Assembly: GCA_949358305.1 (NCBI GenBank)
Contig: OX442315.1
Coordinates: 6,784,427-6,848,426 of the forward strand
Length of the DNA stretch: 64,000 nucleotides
DNA from: Strigamia acuminata
Lineage: Eukaryota > Arthropoda > Chilopoda > Geophilomorpha > Linotaeniidae
Direction of reading: 5' to 3'
The notes beneath the pieces are model-generated. The model worked only from the letters and a program-made list of their open reading frames with translations, was not told the origin of the DNA and did no database searches. A program made the translations under genes and the position numbers. Below are positions 1-13,900 of this stretch, one piece after another (position 1 is the stretch's first letter; the number at the start of each line of letters is the position of its first letter).

Positions 1-640
1 TTTACCCAGGATTTAATAAGATTTTTCTAGGACTTGAAGAGATTAGCAGAGATTTTAAGAGATTTTCTGAAATTTTTAGAGATTTTATGGGATTTTCAGA
101 AATTGACAGAGATTTAGTAATATTTAATAGGATTTACAATTTTTTTTCGAGATTTAGAAAGATTTAGCAGGATTTGCAAAAAATTAACGAGATTTAGAAA
201 TAGTTAGTCGGATTTGAAAGAAAATTACTCGATTTTTTCAAGGCTTTTTAGAGATTTCGTTGGAAAACCAGAGATTTACGAAAACCAGAGATGATTACGA
301 TTTATTTGAAACTACAAATATTGAAATATTCGGCAGAAATTCAGATGTTCCTATGGTAGCTATTGGACAAATAATGCCATCTAGAGGTCCAATTCACAAC
401 CACCCCACAAAACAACATTCTAATTTCTTCCTTTAGACGTCGCAACCAAAATATCTAATCGAAGGACGACACCACTCCACATTCGTTCCCCATTTTTTAA
501 ACCCCTCAATTCACCAAACATTCAAAATCAACAAACAAATCTCTCCCATCGCACAAAACAAAACAAACGACCCAAAAAAATTACAATAAAAACCAAGATA
601 AAAACAACAATAATTAAAACAATAAAACCCGATAAAACCA
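1..640. repeat. AT-rich low-complexity upstream region
   Basis: The first 300 bases are a degenerate repetition of short units built on AGATTT/GGATTT, with no coding potential on either strand. From about 300 to 640 the sequence is unique-looking but A-rich (runs such as AAAACAAAAC) and holds no recognisable gene. It is the intergenic region upstream of COX6C. Confidence 0.6.
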
Positions 641-674
641 GAGCGAGGATGTCAGCGCAGGCCGAACAAACCAA

Positions 675-686
675 CGCGCATGCGCA
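675..686. promoter_or_regulatory. NRF-1 (ewg)-type palindromic binding site
   Basis: The 12-mer CGCGCATGCGCA matches the NRF-1 consensus YGCGCAYGCGCR at every position. It sits about 145 bases upstream of the COX6C start codon, followed by TTTCCGG (ETS-like core). NRF-1 is the classic activator of nuclear respiratory-chain genes, so the position fits. Binding itself is inferred. Confidence 0.6.
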
Positions 687-828
687 GTAAACCCATTTCC
701 GGCTTTCTTCGTTCCAAGCAGAATAACTAACTTGTGTAGCAGTCGGCGCTAGGAATCGACGAAAAAGGTGACGTGTAACCGTCTTAACGGTCCGAAACGT
801 GCGAATAAAGTGAATAATCTATTTGCAG

Positions 829-1135
829 ATGGCTTCCGTGGCAGGAAAACCGCAATTGCGAGGTCTTTTGAGGAGTTATATGAAAACTCACGGCATAATC
901 GGCGCCACTTTATCCGGCATTTCCGTCGTGCTGTACAAATTTGGAATTTCCGACCCCAGAAAGAAGAAATACGCGGATTTCTACAAGTACAACTCATTCC
1001 CCGATTTTTAAAACGCCCAATTTTATATTTTTGCAACATTTTTTCTCCAGGAATTACGACCCGGATGCGGAGTTCGAGAGAATGTCGTCCTTAGGCCTAA
1101 TGCAGTCCACTGGCGGCGGTTACGGGAATTACTAA
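829..1135 (+). CDS. COX6C: cytochrome c oxidase subunit 6C
   Basis: Small structural subunit of mitochondrial complex IV, spanning the inner membrane. Coding exons are 829-986 and 1051-1135, with GT at 987 and AG at 1049-1050; the joined frame gives 80 residues, near the usual 75-77. Family landmarks are KPQLRGLL near the N-terminus, a single hydrophobic segment (GIIGATLSGISVVLYKF), the charged DPRKKKYADFYKNYD block across the splice junction, and a short GLMQS tail like the vertebrate GIFQS end. The ATG at 829 was chosen because it begins the conserved block; a TTTGCAG just before it may be a 3' splice site of a 5'UTR intron. An AATAAA follows the stop by 62 bases. Identification is from conserved motifs. 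Confidence 0.9.
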
Positions 1136-1196
1136 TAAATACGAGTGTTGTTAGTTGTAGTTGTGTAGTGGAAGTGTAATATACGTAAATCTGTAC

Positions 1197-1202
1197 AATA
1201 AA
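1197..1202 (+). terminator. polyadenylation signal of COX6C
   Basis: AATAAA 62 bases after the COX6C stop codon, followed by A-rich sequence. Confidence 0.7.
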
Positions 1203-1645
1203 ATGCATTGCAATTAAAAAAGTTAAAAAAAAATTAATTTGTCGATAAAAAAATTAGAATTTTATTTTAAAGTTACGTGAGAACACCGATAAGTGTCGTG
1301 TAACGTTATGAAGAGGTCCAAAACGGATAATTAATGTTTAATTTCCTATTTCTAATAGTCATACTTCAACGGTAACGACAAAATCGTTTACTATTCCGAT
1401 TTACTATGGAAAATTTTAGGAAACCATTTTTGTCTCAACCGGTCTGAAGCTCGACTAATGAAATATCAATACTATATACTAAAAACGATATTTTATTACG
1501 TCATAGTTGTGGATTGGATTGGACCGATTCCGTTTTCGCCATCTAGTAATAAAATGTGTAATTGAAACCTCCTCCCATAATGCACCTGATTGATCGACGC
1601 TTGCGCAGTTGTAGTATTGCAAATGGCGGCACTTGTTATTGTTCC

Positions 1646-4600
1646 ATGGCGTATGTGATTGACACAGAATCATGCCTGGAAATTTATCCTTTTCAGGTAA
1701 GATTAGCAGACGAAATTGAGTGTGCAAATTGTTTAACGTATTCGCCGACACCTTACGCTGTCTGTGACCGCCATGTGGATTAATAAATGGTTAAAAATTA
1801 ATTTGAAAATTAAGCCTGGCGCCCATTGGTTCGGTTGATGATGGCTTATTTTGCTGCTTTTTCCATCACGTTTTTCCATCTCTTTAACCCTTTACGACGT
1901 GATTCCGACTCTTGGGGACGTTGCTCAATGATTTGGACGTGTTTTGCAGTGTTTTGCGCGCGGGGGTTGGGTCGGGCGAATAATTTGACTCGTTTTTCGG
2001 ATTAGGCTTGGCGCTTTGGTGTAAATCAATTGGGGAGATTTGAGGGCAATGATGTGAGTTTTTCGGTTTGATTGGGTCGAGGTTGGACGGGATTGTTTGT
2101 TTGTTGGGTTTTTTGGGGATGGTTGGTGGGTTTTTGGGCCGGGGGAGCGAGTTTTGGGGTTTTGGTTAGGCCTAAATGGGTAGAAAGTTGTAGGGAATGG
2201 GAAGGAATGGGGAAATGAGGTGAAAAAATGAGGGGAAATTGAGGATTTATTTGGGTTGGGTTTTGTTTTGTTTGGTGAGTTTGTTGTGTGGATTTGTGGA
2301 AAAGGGGTGGGAATTGTGGATAAAATGGAAAATTTGTGGGGAAAAGTGGAAAAAGTCGAAAATTTGTCTGAAAAAGTGGAAAAAATTGAATAATTGTGTG
2401 GAAAAACGGAAAATTTGTGTGGGAAAAGTGGAAATTTTGTGTAAAAGTGGAAATTTTGTGTGGAAAATGTAAAATTTGTGTTGAAAAATGTAAAATTTGT
2501 GTGAAAAATTGAAAATTTGTGTGAAAAATTGAAAATTTGTGTTGAAAACTCGAAAATTTGTGCGAAAAAATGGAAATTTTGTGGAAAAAAATTTAAAAAG
2601 TGAATGATTTTACACGTTTTATTGATTTCTGTTCGAAATAATTCCAATTTTTTTACTTTTTATCGAATTTTTTTTTAAATATTTAAAAAAAAAAAATTGA
2701 TTGATTGAAATATTTGAATTTCTGTTTTGATTTCCACAGAGATGACGTCAGAACCTATAATCACAGTGGTTACCACGTGCAAAGGTGATTTGAAGGACCC
2801 GACGTTCCCTCGTCAACTGCAGTACCTCGTTGGTAGTTTGAGGTCCTTACTCTGTACAGGTAACACGAAATTAATTGAAAAAAAAAATTTAAAAAATGTC
2901 GAAAACAATTGAACAAAAATAATAATTTTTAATTTTTATTTTTTATTTTCAAAATGTAGAAAACAAATCGCTACGAGTAACAAAACTTGAGCCGTGGAAC
3001 AGCGTTCGCGTCACTTTCCAGATCCCGAGAGAAGCTGCACAACGGTTGCGCCAGTTGGCTCAACATGGGGACCGCGTGCTCAGGGATTTGGGAATTTTGT
3101 CCGTTCAAATTGAAGGGGACCAAGTGAGAAAACGGAAAATTGGACGCAAATTGGAGGAAAATTGTGGAATTTTAATGGAAATTATGCAAGAAAAAATGAA
3201 ATTTGAGCGAATTATTGGAAATTCTACGCGAAAAGAATGAAATTTGAGCGAATTATTGGAAAATCTGCTAGAAAAGAATGAAATTTGAGTTAATTATCGA
3301 TTTTTTTTTCGTTTAAGCGAATTTTAAAGCGTTTAGTTGTGAAGGAATTGCGTGGTTTGATGGTTTGACTCGTTTAAATGTTTGAGTGGATGTTAAAATT
3401 TCGTTTATGTCGGTTTTTGTGGAGGAAATTGTAATATTTGAATAATATTAATATTAATATTTGAATAATAATATTTGGATTGATTTTTAAGTGGAAAGAA
3501 AATTGGAATTGGTAAGAATTGTTGTTTAGATTTTTGATGAAATTTTAACATTGACTGGAAGACATTTTATTGAATTTCGTAAGGAATTTGTACACATTGT
3601 ACAATTGAATGTTAAATTTATGAGAAAAAAATTTATTTTATTGAATTTCGTATAATTTATTTAAAAAAATTAATTATGAAATTTATTTTAATAGAAATTA
3701 AATTTCATTATGGAATTGATTTTAAAAAATTATAATTTTAGTGAATTATATAAACGTTCAAATTTTATAGAATTCTACATGAAATTTAATTTAAAGACTT
3801 AAATTTTGCTGAATTATATGCGAAGTTTATTTTAAAAAAAAATTAAATTAAATTAAATTTGATGGAAAAAAAATTAAATTAAATTAAATTTGATGGAAAA
3901 AAAATTAAATTAAATTAAATTTGATGGAAAAAAAATTAAATTAAATTAAATTTGATGGAAAAAAAATTAAATTAAATTAAATTTGATGGAAAAAAAATTA
4001 AATTAAATTAAATTTGATGGATAAAAATTATATTTTGCGTAGAATTCAATGAAATTTTGATTTGTCTGAACTAAATTTCCTACTGAAATTCAATGGAAAA
4101 TTTATTTATTTAAAAAAATCAAATTTTATTGAATTGAACACGAAATTTACTTCAAAAAATCAAAATTTCACTGAATTTTACGATAAATCGTAAAATTAAT
4201 TTTTCAAACTGAAATTTCAATGAATTCCGTACGAAAACTACTTCAAACACCAAATTTCATTGAATCCTAGCAAATTTCATTAAAAAGAAACAAATCTTAT
4301 TGAATCAAACACGAAATTTACTTCAAAAATCTCATTGAATTCCACAAAAAAAATGTGAAATTTATTTTTCAAAATGAAATTCCAACGAAAATCCTGCTCG
4401 AAATTCATTCCAAACATCAAATTTAATCGAAACCCACGCAAAGTTTGATTAAACTTAAAATATAAAACTTAAAATTAAAAATTAAAAAAAAAATAAAAAA
4501 ATTAAAAAATCCACATTTTCCTCCCCCCTCAAAAAACAAAAATAAAAACCGACTAACAATCCCACAATGCCATTGCAGGTAATATCCTTAACGATCGCCG

Positions 4601-7600
4601 GTCGTCTGAACGAACCCCAAGAAATCATCCTTCGAACCGACTCGGACCCGCGCAGATCCACGCCACCGTGCACCAGCACGTCGATGATCGACACCTCATC
4701 GGGCAACTCCTCCCCGGGGCCCAGCAACGTCGAAACGACCCGCAAGAACATCGCGCAGTACCTGAGCCAGCAGGGCCCCGCCACCACCGCCCCCACGGCC
4801 CTCGAATTCAAATCCCCTAACGTGGTGGCGCCCGGCAGCGAACCCATCCCTCCGCAACCCCAAACCCCGCGTCCCGCACCCCGCCCGGGCCACTTCGGCC
4901 CCTTCCCCTTCGCCTCCATGACCCACGCCGCCATCAACACGATGCACGCCACCGCCCCACCCCCCAACCGACTCCCCCCGCCCCCCTACCCGGGCACCTA
5001 CGGCCAGCCGCCCATCAACAACACGCGCGGCGTCGTGCTCTCGAGCCCCCTGCTGGTGAACCTGCTGCAGAACGACAAACGCCGGCCGCCGGTGTCCCCC
5101 GGACGCGGCAAACGGAAAGCCCGGCGCCTCAGCAGTCCGCCGGCCAGCCCCCTGGCCAGCCCGCCGCCGCCGACCCCGGCCCAGGAGGCGCCGGGGCCCG
5201 TGGGAGCCGTGAACGCCGTGGGAGCCGTGAACGGCACTTGCGGCGCGTCGCCCGAGCTGTCGCCGTGGCCGTCGCCGTCGAAACGGACGCTGCACCTGAT
5301 CAACCCGTTCACGGGCCAGCTGGAGCCGATGACGAGCGACGACTCGATGGACGAGGAGAAGACGCCGACGCCGACGGAGACGTCGGCGCGGGAGGCGCCG
5401 GAGGAGCGGGCGCCGTCGCCGTCGCGGTCGCGGGTCGGCAGCCCGGTGGGGAGCCCTGGCGAGAAGATCCGGCTGCGGCTGAAGATCCGCGACTCGGAGC
5501 GCGAGAGCCCCGAGTGCGTGGAGTACAAGGTGGACGTGTCGTTCGTGAATATTCCGACGGGGGTGGCGAAGCCGGCGAGCAGCGCGAGCGGGTCGTCGAG
5601 CGGGACGCCGTCGCCGTCGCCGGGAAACGAGCCGCGCGTTCCGCCGCTGCACATCTCGCTGCGGGGGCGGAACGCGATGGTGGTGGGGGGGCAGAGGACG
5701 ATTGGAGAGGGGGAGGCGGCGGGAGAGGCGACGGCAACGGCGAGGAGTCAACGGTGCAAGTCGCCGCGGAGCAGCGGGAGGAGGAAGAGTTCGTACTCAG
5801 GAGGAGAGGAGCATTGTGAGGTGGACTTGAAGGTGTCGGGACGGGAGGCGGCGCTGTTGTCCGGCGGGGGGTTGGTGACGAGCGCGCCGGAGGAGAACGC
5901 GAGTGTTTTACGGGGGAATGTGCAAACGGAGGAAGAGAAGACGGAGGATGGACTACCTGGTAGGGTTGTTTGGACGGTTTGGTCTGGTGGACCTTGGCTG
6001 CACCAACCTAAAAGAAATGTTGTTTGTTTGGGGTGATCATGAACCAAGGATATCGTATTGTTTGTTACCTGTTGTCATCCCAGAATACAGTGCGGCTGTG
6101 TGTATACTTCGTGGCAAAATGCACTGGTTGGGTGGATGTGTGTTTATGTTATCCTTGGTTGATGGTGCGATGGTATTGTTGAGTAAAACAGATTTTGGGT
6201 TGGGGCGGCGAAGGGTTGGTTGGTGGTTTTGGAGGAATTGTGCAATGGAAATGGTTGTGGTGAAAAATTGAAAGGTTTGGGTAAGTTTGGTGTTGTGTTG
6301 TTTGGGTTTTGGTTTGGAAATAAATTGAATTTGGTGGGGAATTTTGTGCCTGTTGAACAGCAATTCAAGAATAATCTCCAAGTGATTGTTTTTTATTATA
6401 GTTTTTATTATTATTAGTTTTTGCAGTGTACAGTCGAGTATTGATTATCGAAGCTAAAACCGATTTGTTTCGCATAATCATCAGACATTTAGAAGTTTAT
6501 GTATTATACCTCGCTTTAAGTGGCATGCTGGGTTTGGACCTGAGTGGTAAACATCGTTTATACCGGCATTTTAGCAGCATTTGCTTAAAGCGGGGCAATA
6601 CTTAGGTTCGGTGAATCTTCGGTCGTCGCTTTTTGGATAATTGGTTGTTTGTTTAACGGGTGTTTCGATAATCAATGATCTACTGTATGGTATAACTCCT
6701 CAACTTACGTAGAGTCGTGTTAAAAATAAAATTGCTTTCAGCTTAGCTGTTTTAAGTAAGTTTATGTATCGTTATTTGCCCGGTCTATCTTTTAATACTG
6801 TTGTTAGGGCAAGACGAGAGACCGGGTCAAGATTGATGTCATTGAATCTCAAGAATCTTAAGAAGAAGTCCTGAGAAGCATACTTGAGGAGTTACTGTAT
6901 TTGTGTTATTGTTGGTCATTTCATAAGTGATATTTTTAAGTGTATTTACAAATATTCTTTTGAGGACATTGCAGACCGATCACATAGAGCCGAAAGCAAT
7001 AGTTTGGTCCTGGCTAGAGTGGGAAGGAAATAAGAAAAATGTTTTTTGGGGGAAAAGCAAACGGAAACCGAAGAAGAAAAATTTTGTGGGAGAAAATAAT
7101 TGCAATTGGATGTAGGCCTAAAGAAAATGAGAATTTGAACTAAAGTGTTTTGGTGGTTTGCGCAACTGATTTCTGATTTTTAGAAATAATGACGAAGCAA
7201 TAAACAACTTTAAGTCTTTTCTGTTTTCGGGGGCAAAACATGTAATTTAGTGTTTGAATTTGGTAGACTGTTGTATATTATGTCGGTAGTATCCAGTATT
7301 TGGTGATTTTTATATTTGGTAAATGTCCGGGAATTTTTGTACTCCGGGATTTTTTTTCAGTATTTGGTAAATATTCAATTTTCAATGTTCGGTAAATACG
7401 ATATTGCCATGTAGCCAGGGAGTACGACAATCAGAATCTGCGTGTCAGAGATTTGAATCTTTCATAGGATTCGGATGGGATTCGGAAAGATTTAGATGAT
7501 TATTTTAATAAAAGAGTCGAAAATATTTTAACTTTTGTCCAATTTTCGACAATAAAATCAAAATTTTTATAAAAGGTAAAGATTTGAGATTCGGAGATTC

Positions 7601-7876
7601 GGGGATTCGGAACGGAATTCGAAAGCCCATGTCAGAGAGTAGATTCGGTTGAATGTCGTACCCCCTGCTCGGAGCGCACAGGCTTGTTAATGCGGGGAAG
7701 CCAATTCCTCTGCTCAGTTTGTGCCTTAACTGGGTTAACAGAAAATAAAATTAATCAACTTTTTGTCGGGAAAAATGGCGACGAAGCAATAAGACGGCGA
7801 TGTCGACAAATCAAGTGGGTAACGTATTGGGTGCCTTTCATTGAGCTGTTAGGCTAGTTTGCAATGCTGCGAAATG

Positions 7877-7926
<50 letters not shown>

Positions 7927-10900
7927 CATCATCGTTGCGCGAAGTTACGCAGCGAAGCGAATTCAGAATTGAGAATTTTCATATCGCAACATTGCAAACT
8001 AACCATTTTGTCGACAAATTAATTCCATTGCACAATTCCCACAAAACATACGAAATGCATTGAAATGTAACGATCCGACCTAACATTTGTCCCAAATTCC
8101 TATTTGCAGCAGTTACAACAAACTGTCTAGCCGCCGACACATCCCCGGCAGCAATCGAGGTTGACAATGAACAGCGGGACAGTGCAATATCCTGTAAAGA
8201 AGAAGTGCGACAATCAACGAGGGAAATAGAGGCGATGGCGGACGCGGAGGACGACGAAGCAGCCTTGGAAAAGATGATTTGTGACCTGACATCTGAATTG
8301 ACTAGTGATGTTGAGCAGAAACAGAGCGAAGAAACGCCCCCGCTGGAAAGGTGTCCCCGTCCCGCGACCCCCGCGGTGCCCGTGACTAACCCCGTGCTGA
8401 CTAACCACGTGCAACAAGACAAAGACGACGCGCCGTGCCGCAACAACTGGCACCGCGCGAACAGCGTCGCGTGCGTCGAGGAGGACGAGGTGGACGTGGA
8501 CGTGGACGTGGACGTGGACGTGGAACGATCGTTGGTGTCAGTGCCTTCGGTGACTCTTGACTCCGTGACTAAGGTGACGGCAAAACTAGTGGCCAAAAGC
8601 GGCTCGGCGGTGGACGGCGTGGTGCTGGCCGAGCCCGTGCTCGTGGGGGTCGGGCACGGGGGGTACCGGCTGCGGAGCGGCGTGGGCGCAGGGCCCGGCG
8701 CCGGGGCCGGGGCCGGTCACGTGAATTGTGCCATGGCCAGTGTGAACAGGAAGTTTGTGATGCCCGACAGGACGAGCGCCCATTTGGAGATGGGCGGCGT
8801 GCGGGCGGTCAATGTGCCTCATCGCGGCGCGGACGCCGCCAACCCGACGCAGCCGGCGCGCGACACGCTGTCGAGCAACGGGAGCTCGCCGAACGAGGAC
8901 TCGGGCATCGATTCCATGGACGCGCTGTCGGAGAAGCAGTCGGAGAACGAGTCGGAGGTGAAGAGCGACGAGAACCAGGAGGCGGCGTCCGGGAAGGGGG
9001 AAATGGAGGAGGAGGAGGAGGAGACGGAGGAGGCGAAGAAGGAGGAGGAGGAGGAGCAGGAGGAGGAATTGGGGGAGGAAGTGAACTCGGTGCACGTGTC
9101 GTATTTGTTGCCGGCGTTGGAGGGTGGGTCGGTGGAGGTGCTGGATTTGTACGCGGAGGAAGGAGGAGCGGGAGGGTGGCCGGAGAACGTGGCGCTGTTG
9201 GTGAGCAGCGAGGATTATTTGGAGGCGGAGGAGAATCGGGTGGACGAAGTGGACGGCGAGAAGGGGAACGAGTCGGAGGAGGAGAATAGGAGTAATGGTA
9301 ATTTTGAGAGTTGATGAAATTGTTTAATGATTGTGAGCAAGTTCTTTCTCCCGGGGTTTGCAAATGGATGATTTTTAATGTTTTTCTTGTGGATTGGATG
9401 AGAATTTCTAAAATTTTGAAGAATTTTTTGAAAAAAATTTGGAATGTGACATTATTTCTTATTTATTATGATTTTTTGATAGATTCTCGAATTTTGCTAA
9501 GTATTGTTGCATTTTTTTTAAAAATTTCGAATTTGTTGCAATTTGAAACAAATTTTTTTAAAAAGTTTTTGCAGTTTGACTTAATTTGAACCAATTTTTC
9601 AAAAAATTCTCCAATTTGACAGGATTTGTTTATTATTACTGTATTTTACCGATTAAGAATCACCCTCGAATTGTAGCCGCCCTCGAATAGCGTATTTTTG
9701 CAAAAGTACGCTATTGTTTCCGTATTTAACCTCACGAACGATGAACGTACGCTTTGGTCGTGATGTTCAGACTTCGTTTGTTACATTAAACAAATGTATC
9801 GAAAGAAAAATCGAAATTGTAATTGCTGACAAAAATGGCAGTTTTGAGTAACAGTAGCGGCTCTTAATCGATAAAATACGGTAATTTATAAATTCTAAAT
9901 TGGAAAGTTGGAAAGTTGTATACTTCAAAGGTTTATTCAAAAGATTATTAAAAAAGTCCGTGGGAGCCCCTCGATTAGTCGGAACTGCATAACCTGATCT
10001 TACCATACAATGCTTGACTTTGCTTTACTGAATAGTAGATGAGGGTGTTCAATTTGGTTGAACAAACACTTAAAAGCTAGCTACAGTTTGAACTCTTTAT
10101 AACGAATCGCGATGTAACGAATTATCGATATAAGGAATATCTAAAAATGGCCGGTTTGATTGGCTGGTCATAGAACACCATGTTAAAAAAATTCGATATA
10201 ACGAAATCTCATTATAACGAACCGATTTTTTAGGTCCCTTGCGATTCGTTATAAAGAGTTTCGACTGTATGAACAAAAATAAGTGAAACATGCTGTATTC
10301 CCCTGCTTGAAGCCGCGTGTCGGCATAACTCGACTGCTGGTAAACCTCGTTCTAAATGGGCACAAATTTCTTTAAATGTGAATTGAACAAAACGAGCTTA
10401 AAAAGCGTTTTTAGATGTGCAGAATGTTGGAAATTGGCTTAAATTTCTATAAATTTATCCAAATTTTAAAAATAACCTTTAGATTTTCCAGAAAATTCAA
10501 ATTTCTGGCTCAAACTCAAACAATTATTAATTCGTGCTCTTTTAATTAAATAAACAAACAACCGGCTTTTTCACTCGTACCGGCATATTACACGTTTTAC
10601 TGGCAAGCTTTATGATAAAAGGTAAGCTTCAGTAAAATACAGTCGAGCCTTGTTATAACGAATCGCAAGCGACACGAAAAATTGGTTCGTTATATCAAAA
10701 TTTTTTAACATAGTGTTCTACGGTTACGCAACCATCCGAGCCATTTTTAAGGAATTGTTACAACGAAGAATTCGTTATACAGCAGTTTGCTGTAACGAGG
10801 TTCGACTGTACAACGTAAAAACTTCGCTTTTCCAAACGTAAAACATTAATTAAAAAAATTTCAATTGTGCTGTCGTGTTTAGTGATGTTTCGAAGGAATA

Positions 10901-13900
10901 GTCAGCAAAAATCAGATAAAAAAAGTTATTTCACATAAAATTAATAATTTTTTTAAAATAATGTAACAAAAAGACCCATCTTAGAGCAGATTTTTTTCAA
11001 CCAATTTGAACACGCCGAAAGTCCGATTCTCGATTTTCTAACAATTTCTTTTCTCTCCCCCTTTCAGGCCGCGAACTTAAATATTTATTGGTCCACATGA
11101 CGGAAGACGAAGACGAGGACGAATCCACCCGGATCGAGCCCGAACCCGAACCCGAACCGGAACCCGAGACCGAGACCGAGCCCGAACGGGACCCGGAACC
11201 CGAGCCGGACCCCGACCCCGAGCCGGACCCCGAACCCGACCCGGAACCCGAACAAGAACCCGAGCAAGAAGCCGAAATCGAGGAGCTCCAAGACCCGCCG
11301 GGCGAAGAAGAAAGCGTCGTCGAAGAACCCAACTCCGACGACCACATCATGGACGACGCCCCGTCGCCCCCGCCCCCGTCGCTCCCCGCGGGGCCCGCGA
11401 CTAGCAGCAGCATCCAAACCGCCTCAGCGTCCACATCCGTCCCGATGAAACTCGTCTCGATCCCCGCGATCCCACACCCGGGGCCCCCGGGCCCCGCCTC
11501 GCCCCTACGCGTGTTCGTGTCCCGCGTCTGCCCCATCTCTTCCCCGGGCCTCGTCGGCTCCCCCCTCAAGAACGTGACGGTGCCGCCGGACACCCCCGCG
11601 GTCACCACCGCCTCGTACTCCCTCTTGCGGACCAACAACACTGCCACATACCCGTCGAGGAACCGCAACACCATCTACCCGCCTTCCCGCTGCGGTCTGA
11701 CGCGGGCCCTGGCCCACAGGGGCCAGCAGGACTCGGACGACGAGCTGGGCGGCGAGGACTCGGCCGGAAGCAACAGCGCGGCCACCGCCGACCACAACTA
11801 CGTGTCGCACCTGCGCGACAGCGACGACAAGGCGGCGGTCGCCGAGGAGACGGCCGCGCTGGGCCCGCTCAGCATCGACATCCCGGACGACGCGGACCGC
11901 AAGCAGGTGCGCTCGACGCGGTCCAACTCGCGCGCCTGGAGCCCGCCCGGGAGTAACTCGCCGGGCGGGAAGAAGGAGGCGAAGGGCGGCGAGGAGGGCT
12001 CGTCGGCGGCGGCGGCCGGGCCGGAGTTCTACGCGAAACCGGTGAAGCGGAGGTGCTCGGAGAACGCGGCGGAGCTGATCAAGGCGTGCATGGGGGTGGA
12101 GGACTCGCCGAGGAGAGGTCACAAGAAGAGTAAGGTGAAGAATGCGGCGTCGGGCGGGGAGTCGAGCGACGACGAGATTGCGTTGAGCGAGTTGGCGAAT
12201 AAGAGCAGGGGAGCGAAGGCGGCGGTTGGGAGGAGGGGCACGAGTCCCGGTGCGAGGGAGAGGAGTACGCCGACGAGGTTTAACAGCCGGTTGAAGAGGG
12301 ATTTGAGGAGGTCGAGCGATGAGTTGGTGAGAGGAGGGAGGTCTGGGGAGAGGCCGAGAGGTGAGTTTTGGAAGGAGGGGTTTTTGTTTGGTGGTTGATG
12401 TTTGTTTTTTGTTTTTTAGGGAGGGATAAGTCGCCTTTGAGGACGGCGAGGAAAGCGAGAGGTGAGGAGCGGGCGGGGTCGCCTGTGACGCAGGTTAAGG
12501 ACGAGGAGAGTAGTAATAAGAGGAAGACGAGGTCGAGCGGGACTTCAGGTGATTATGGTGGTGGTTGTTGTTGTTGTTGGAAAAATTGGATTTTGGTAGG
12601 AAAAATTGAATTTTGTTTGGAAAAATTGAATTTTGTTTGGAGAAATTGAATTTTGTTTGGAGAAATTGAATTTTGTTTGGAGAAATTTAATTTTGTTTGG
12701 AAAAATTGAATTTTGTTTGGAAAAATTGAATTTCGTTTGGAAAAATTGAATTTTGTTTGGAAAAATTGAATTTTGTTTGGAAAAATTCAAAAATGAAAGA
12801 AATTAATTTTATTCCGAGAAAATTTCTAAACAAAAGAAAATTTAATTTTTTTATTCAGTAAAAATCCAAAAATATAAAAGAAAATTCAATTTTTATCGAA
12901 CAGAATAATTAGCGACATAGTGTGGAAATTCAGTTCATCGTCTTAAAAATCAGAAAAATCCAAAATAGCAATTAAATTTATTTAGAAAAAAGTTGAACAG
13001 ATCTTCGAACTTTTTCTTAATAAATTTCAATTTTCTTTTGTACTAAAAATATCGAAAACTCCATGCACACCCACTCTTGAATCACTGATAACATGAGACA
13101 CGTATTGTTGTTCTGTGCACTGATTGGATAACAGCAATGATGTGTCATGCATTGCTGCCAACTAAGCATGATTGCTACCCGTTGTCATCCCAGAATACAG
13201 TGCGGCTATTTATTATGTAGCGCCTTCGGTGGCAAAACGCACTGAATATGCGGATACGTGTCCATGTTATTCTTGGTTCATGAAATCATGACCCAATCCT
13301 GTTTTTACACGGTAGATACGTTCCAGAAAAAAAAGTGTAATAAAAGAAACTTGCTATATTACCTCACGTTAAGCGGCATGGCGATATAAGTGAAAAACTT
13401 TATTCTTTTTTGGTTTTTTACTGTAGAGCCTGGATGTTGGAATTTGGGCCTGAAATTTGAGATTTCTTGATATTCTGAAGATTATTATTAAAATTTGGAA
13501 GAATTTATAGAAATTTGGACCAATTTCCTACATTTTGGGCATCTAAAAATGATTTCTATGCTTGTTTTGACTAAAAATTCGTCCATCGGCATGCCAGTAA
13601 AACTCGCATGCGGCTTAATGTGAGGTAATACGGTAACTGCATTCAAAAAGTTGTGTTATAAGTTCTAGATGTATGTATGTGTTACGTTAGAAGATGCAAA
13701 AACAAACGTACCAAAACTAACCAAAAACACTACTTTTAAATGCAGCTGCTGTGTGCTTTTCTAAAAATTTTCTAAAAAACTGTTAAATCAAAATAAATCG
13801 TGTAAAAAAAGAATTGAATTACTTTTCTAGACCGTTTTAAATGAAAATCGTGTAAAATACTCAAAAATTGATTTCTAAACTTTTCCATTTAATTATTTGC

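Noticed and set aside
1925-2647. 240-codon minus-strand frame rich in Asn, Phe and Thr
   Set aside because: Generated by the degenerate tandem repeat of an NCOA6 intron; no domain.
3832-4021. CRISPR array
   Set aside because: Units are contiguous 31-mers without unique spacers, in a eukaryotic intron.
4696-5751. Long Arg/Pro-rich antisense frames in NCOA6 exon 4 (351, 218 and 142 codons) and similar ones in exons 5 and 6
   Set aside because: They are shadows of a GC-rich, low-complexity coding exon; few stops are expected there and composition is unlike real proteins.
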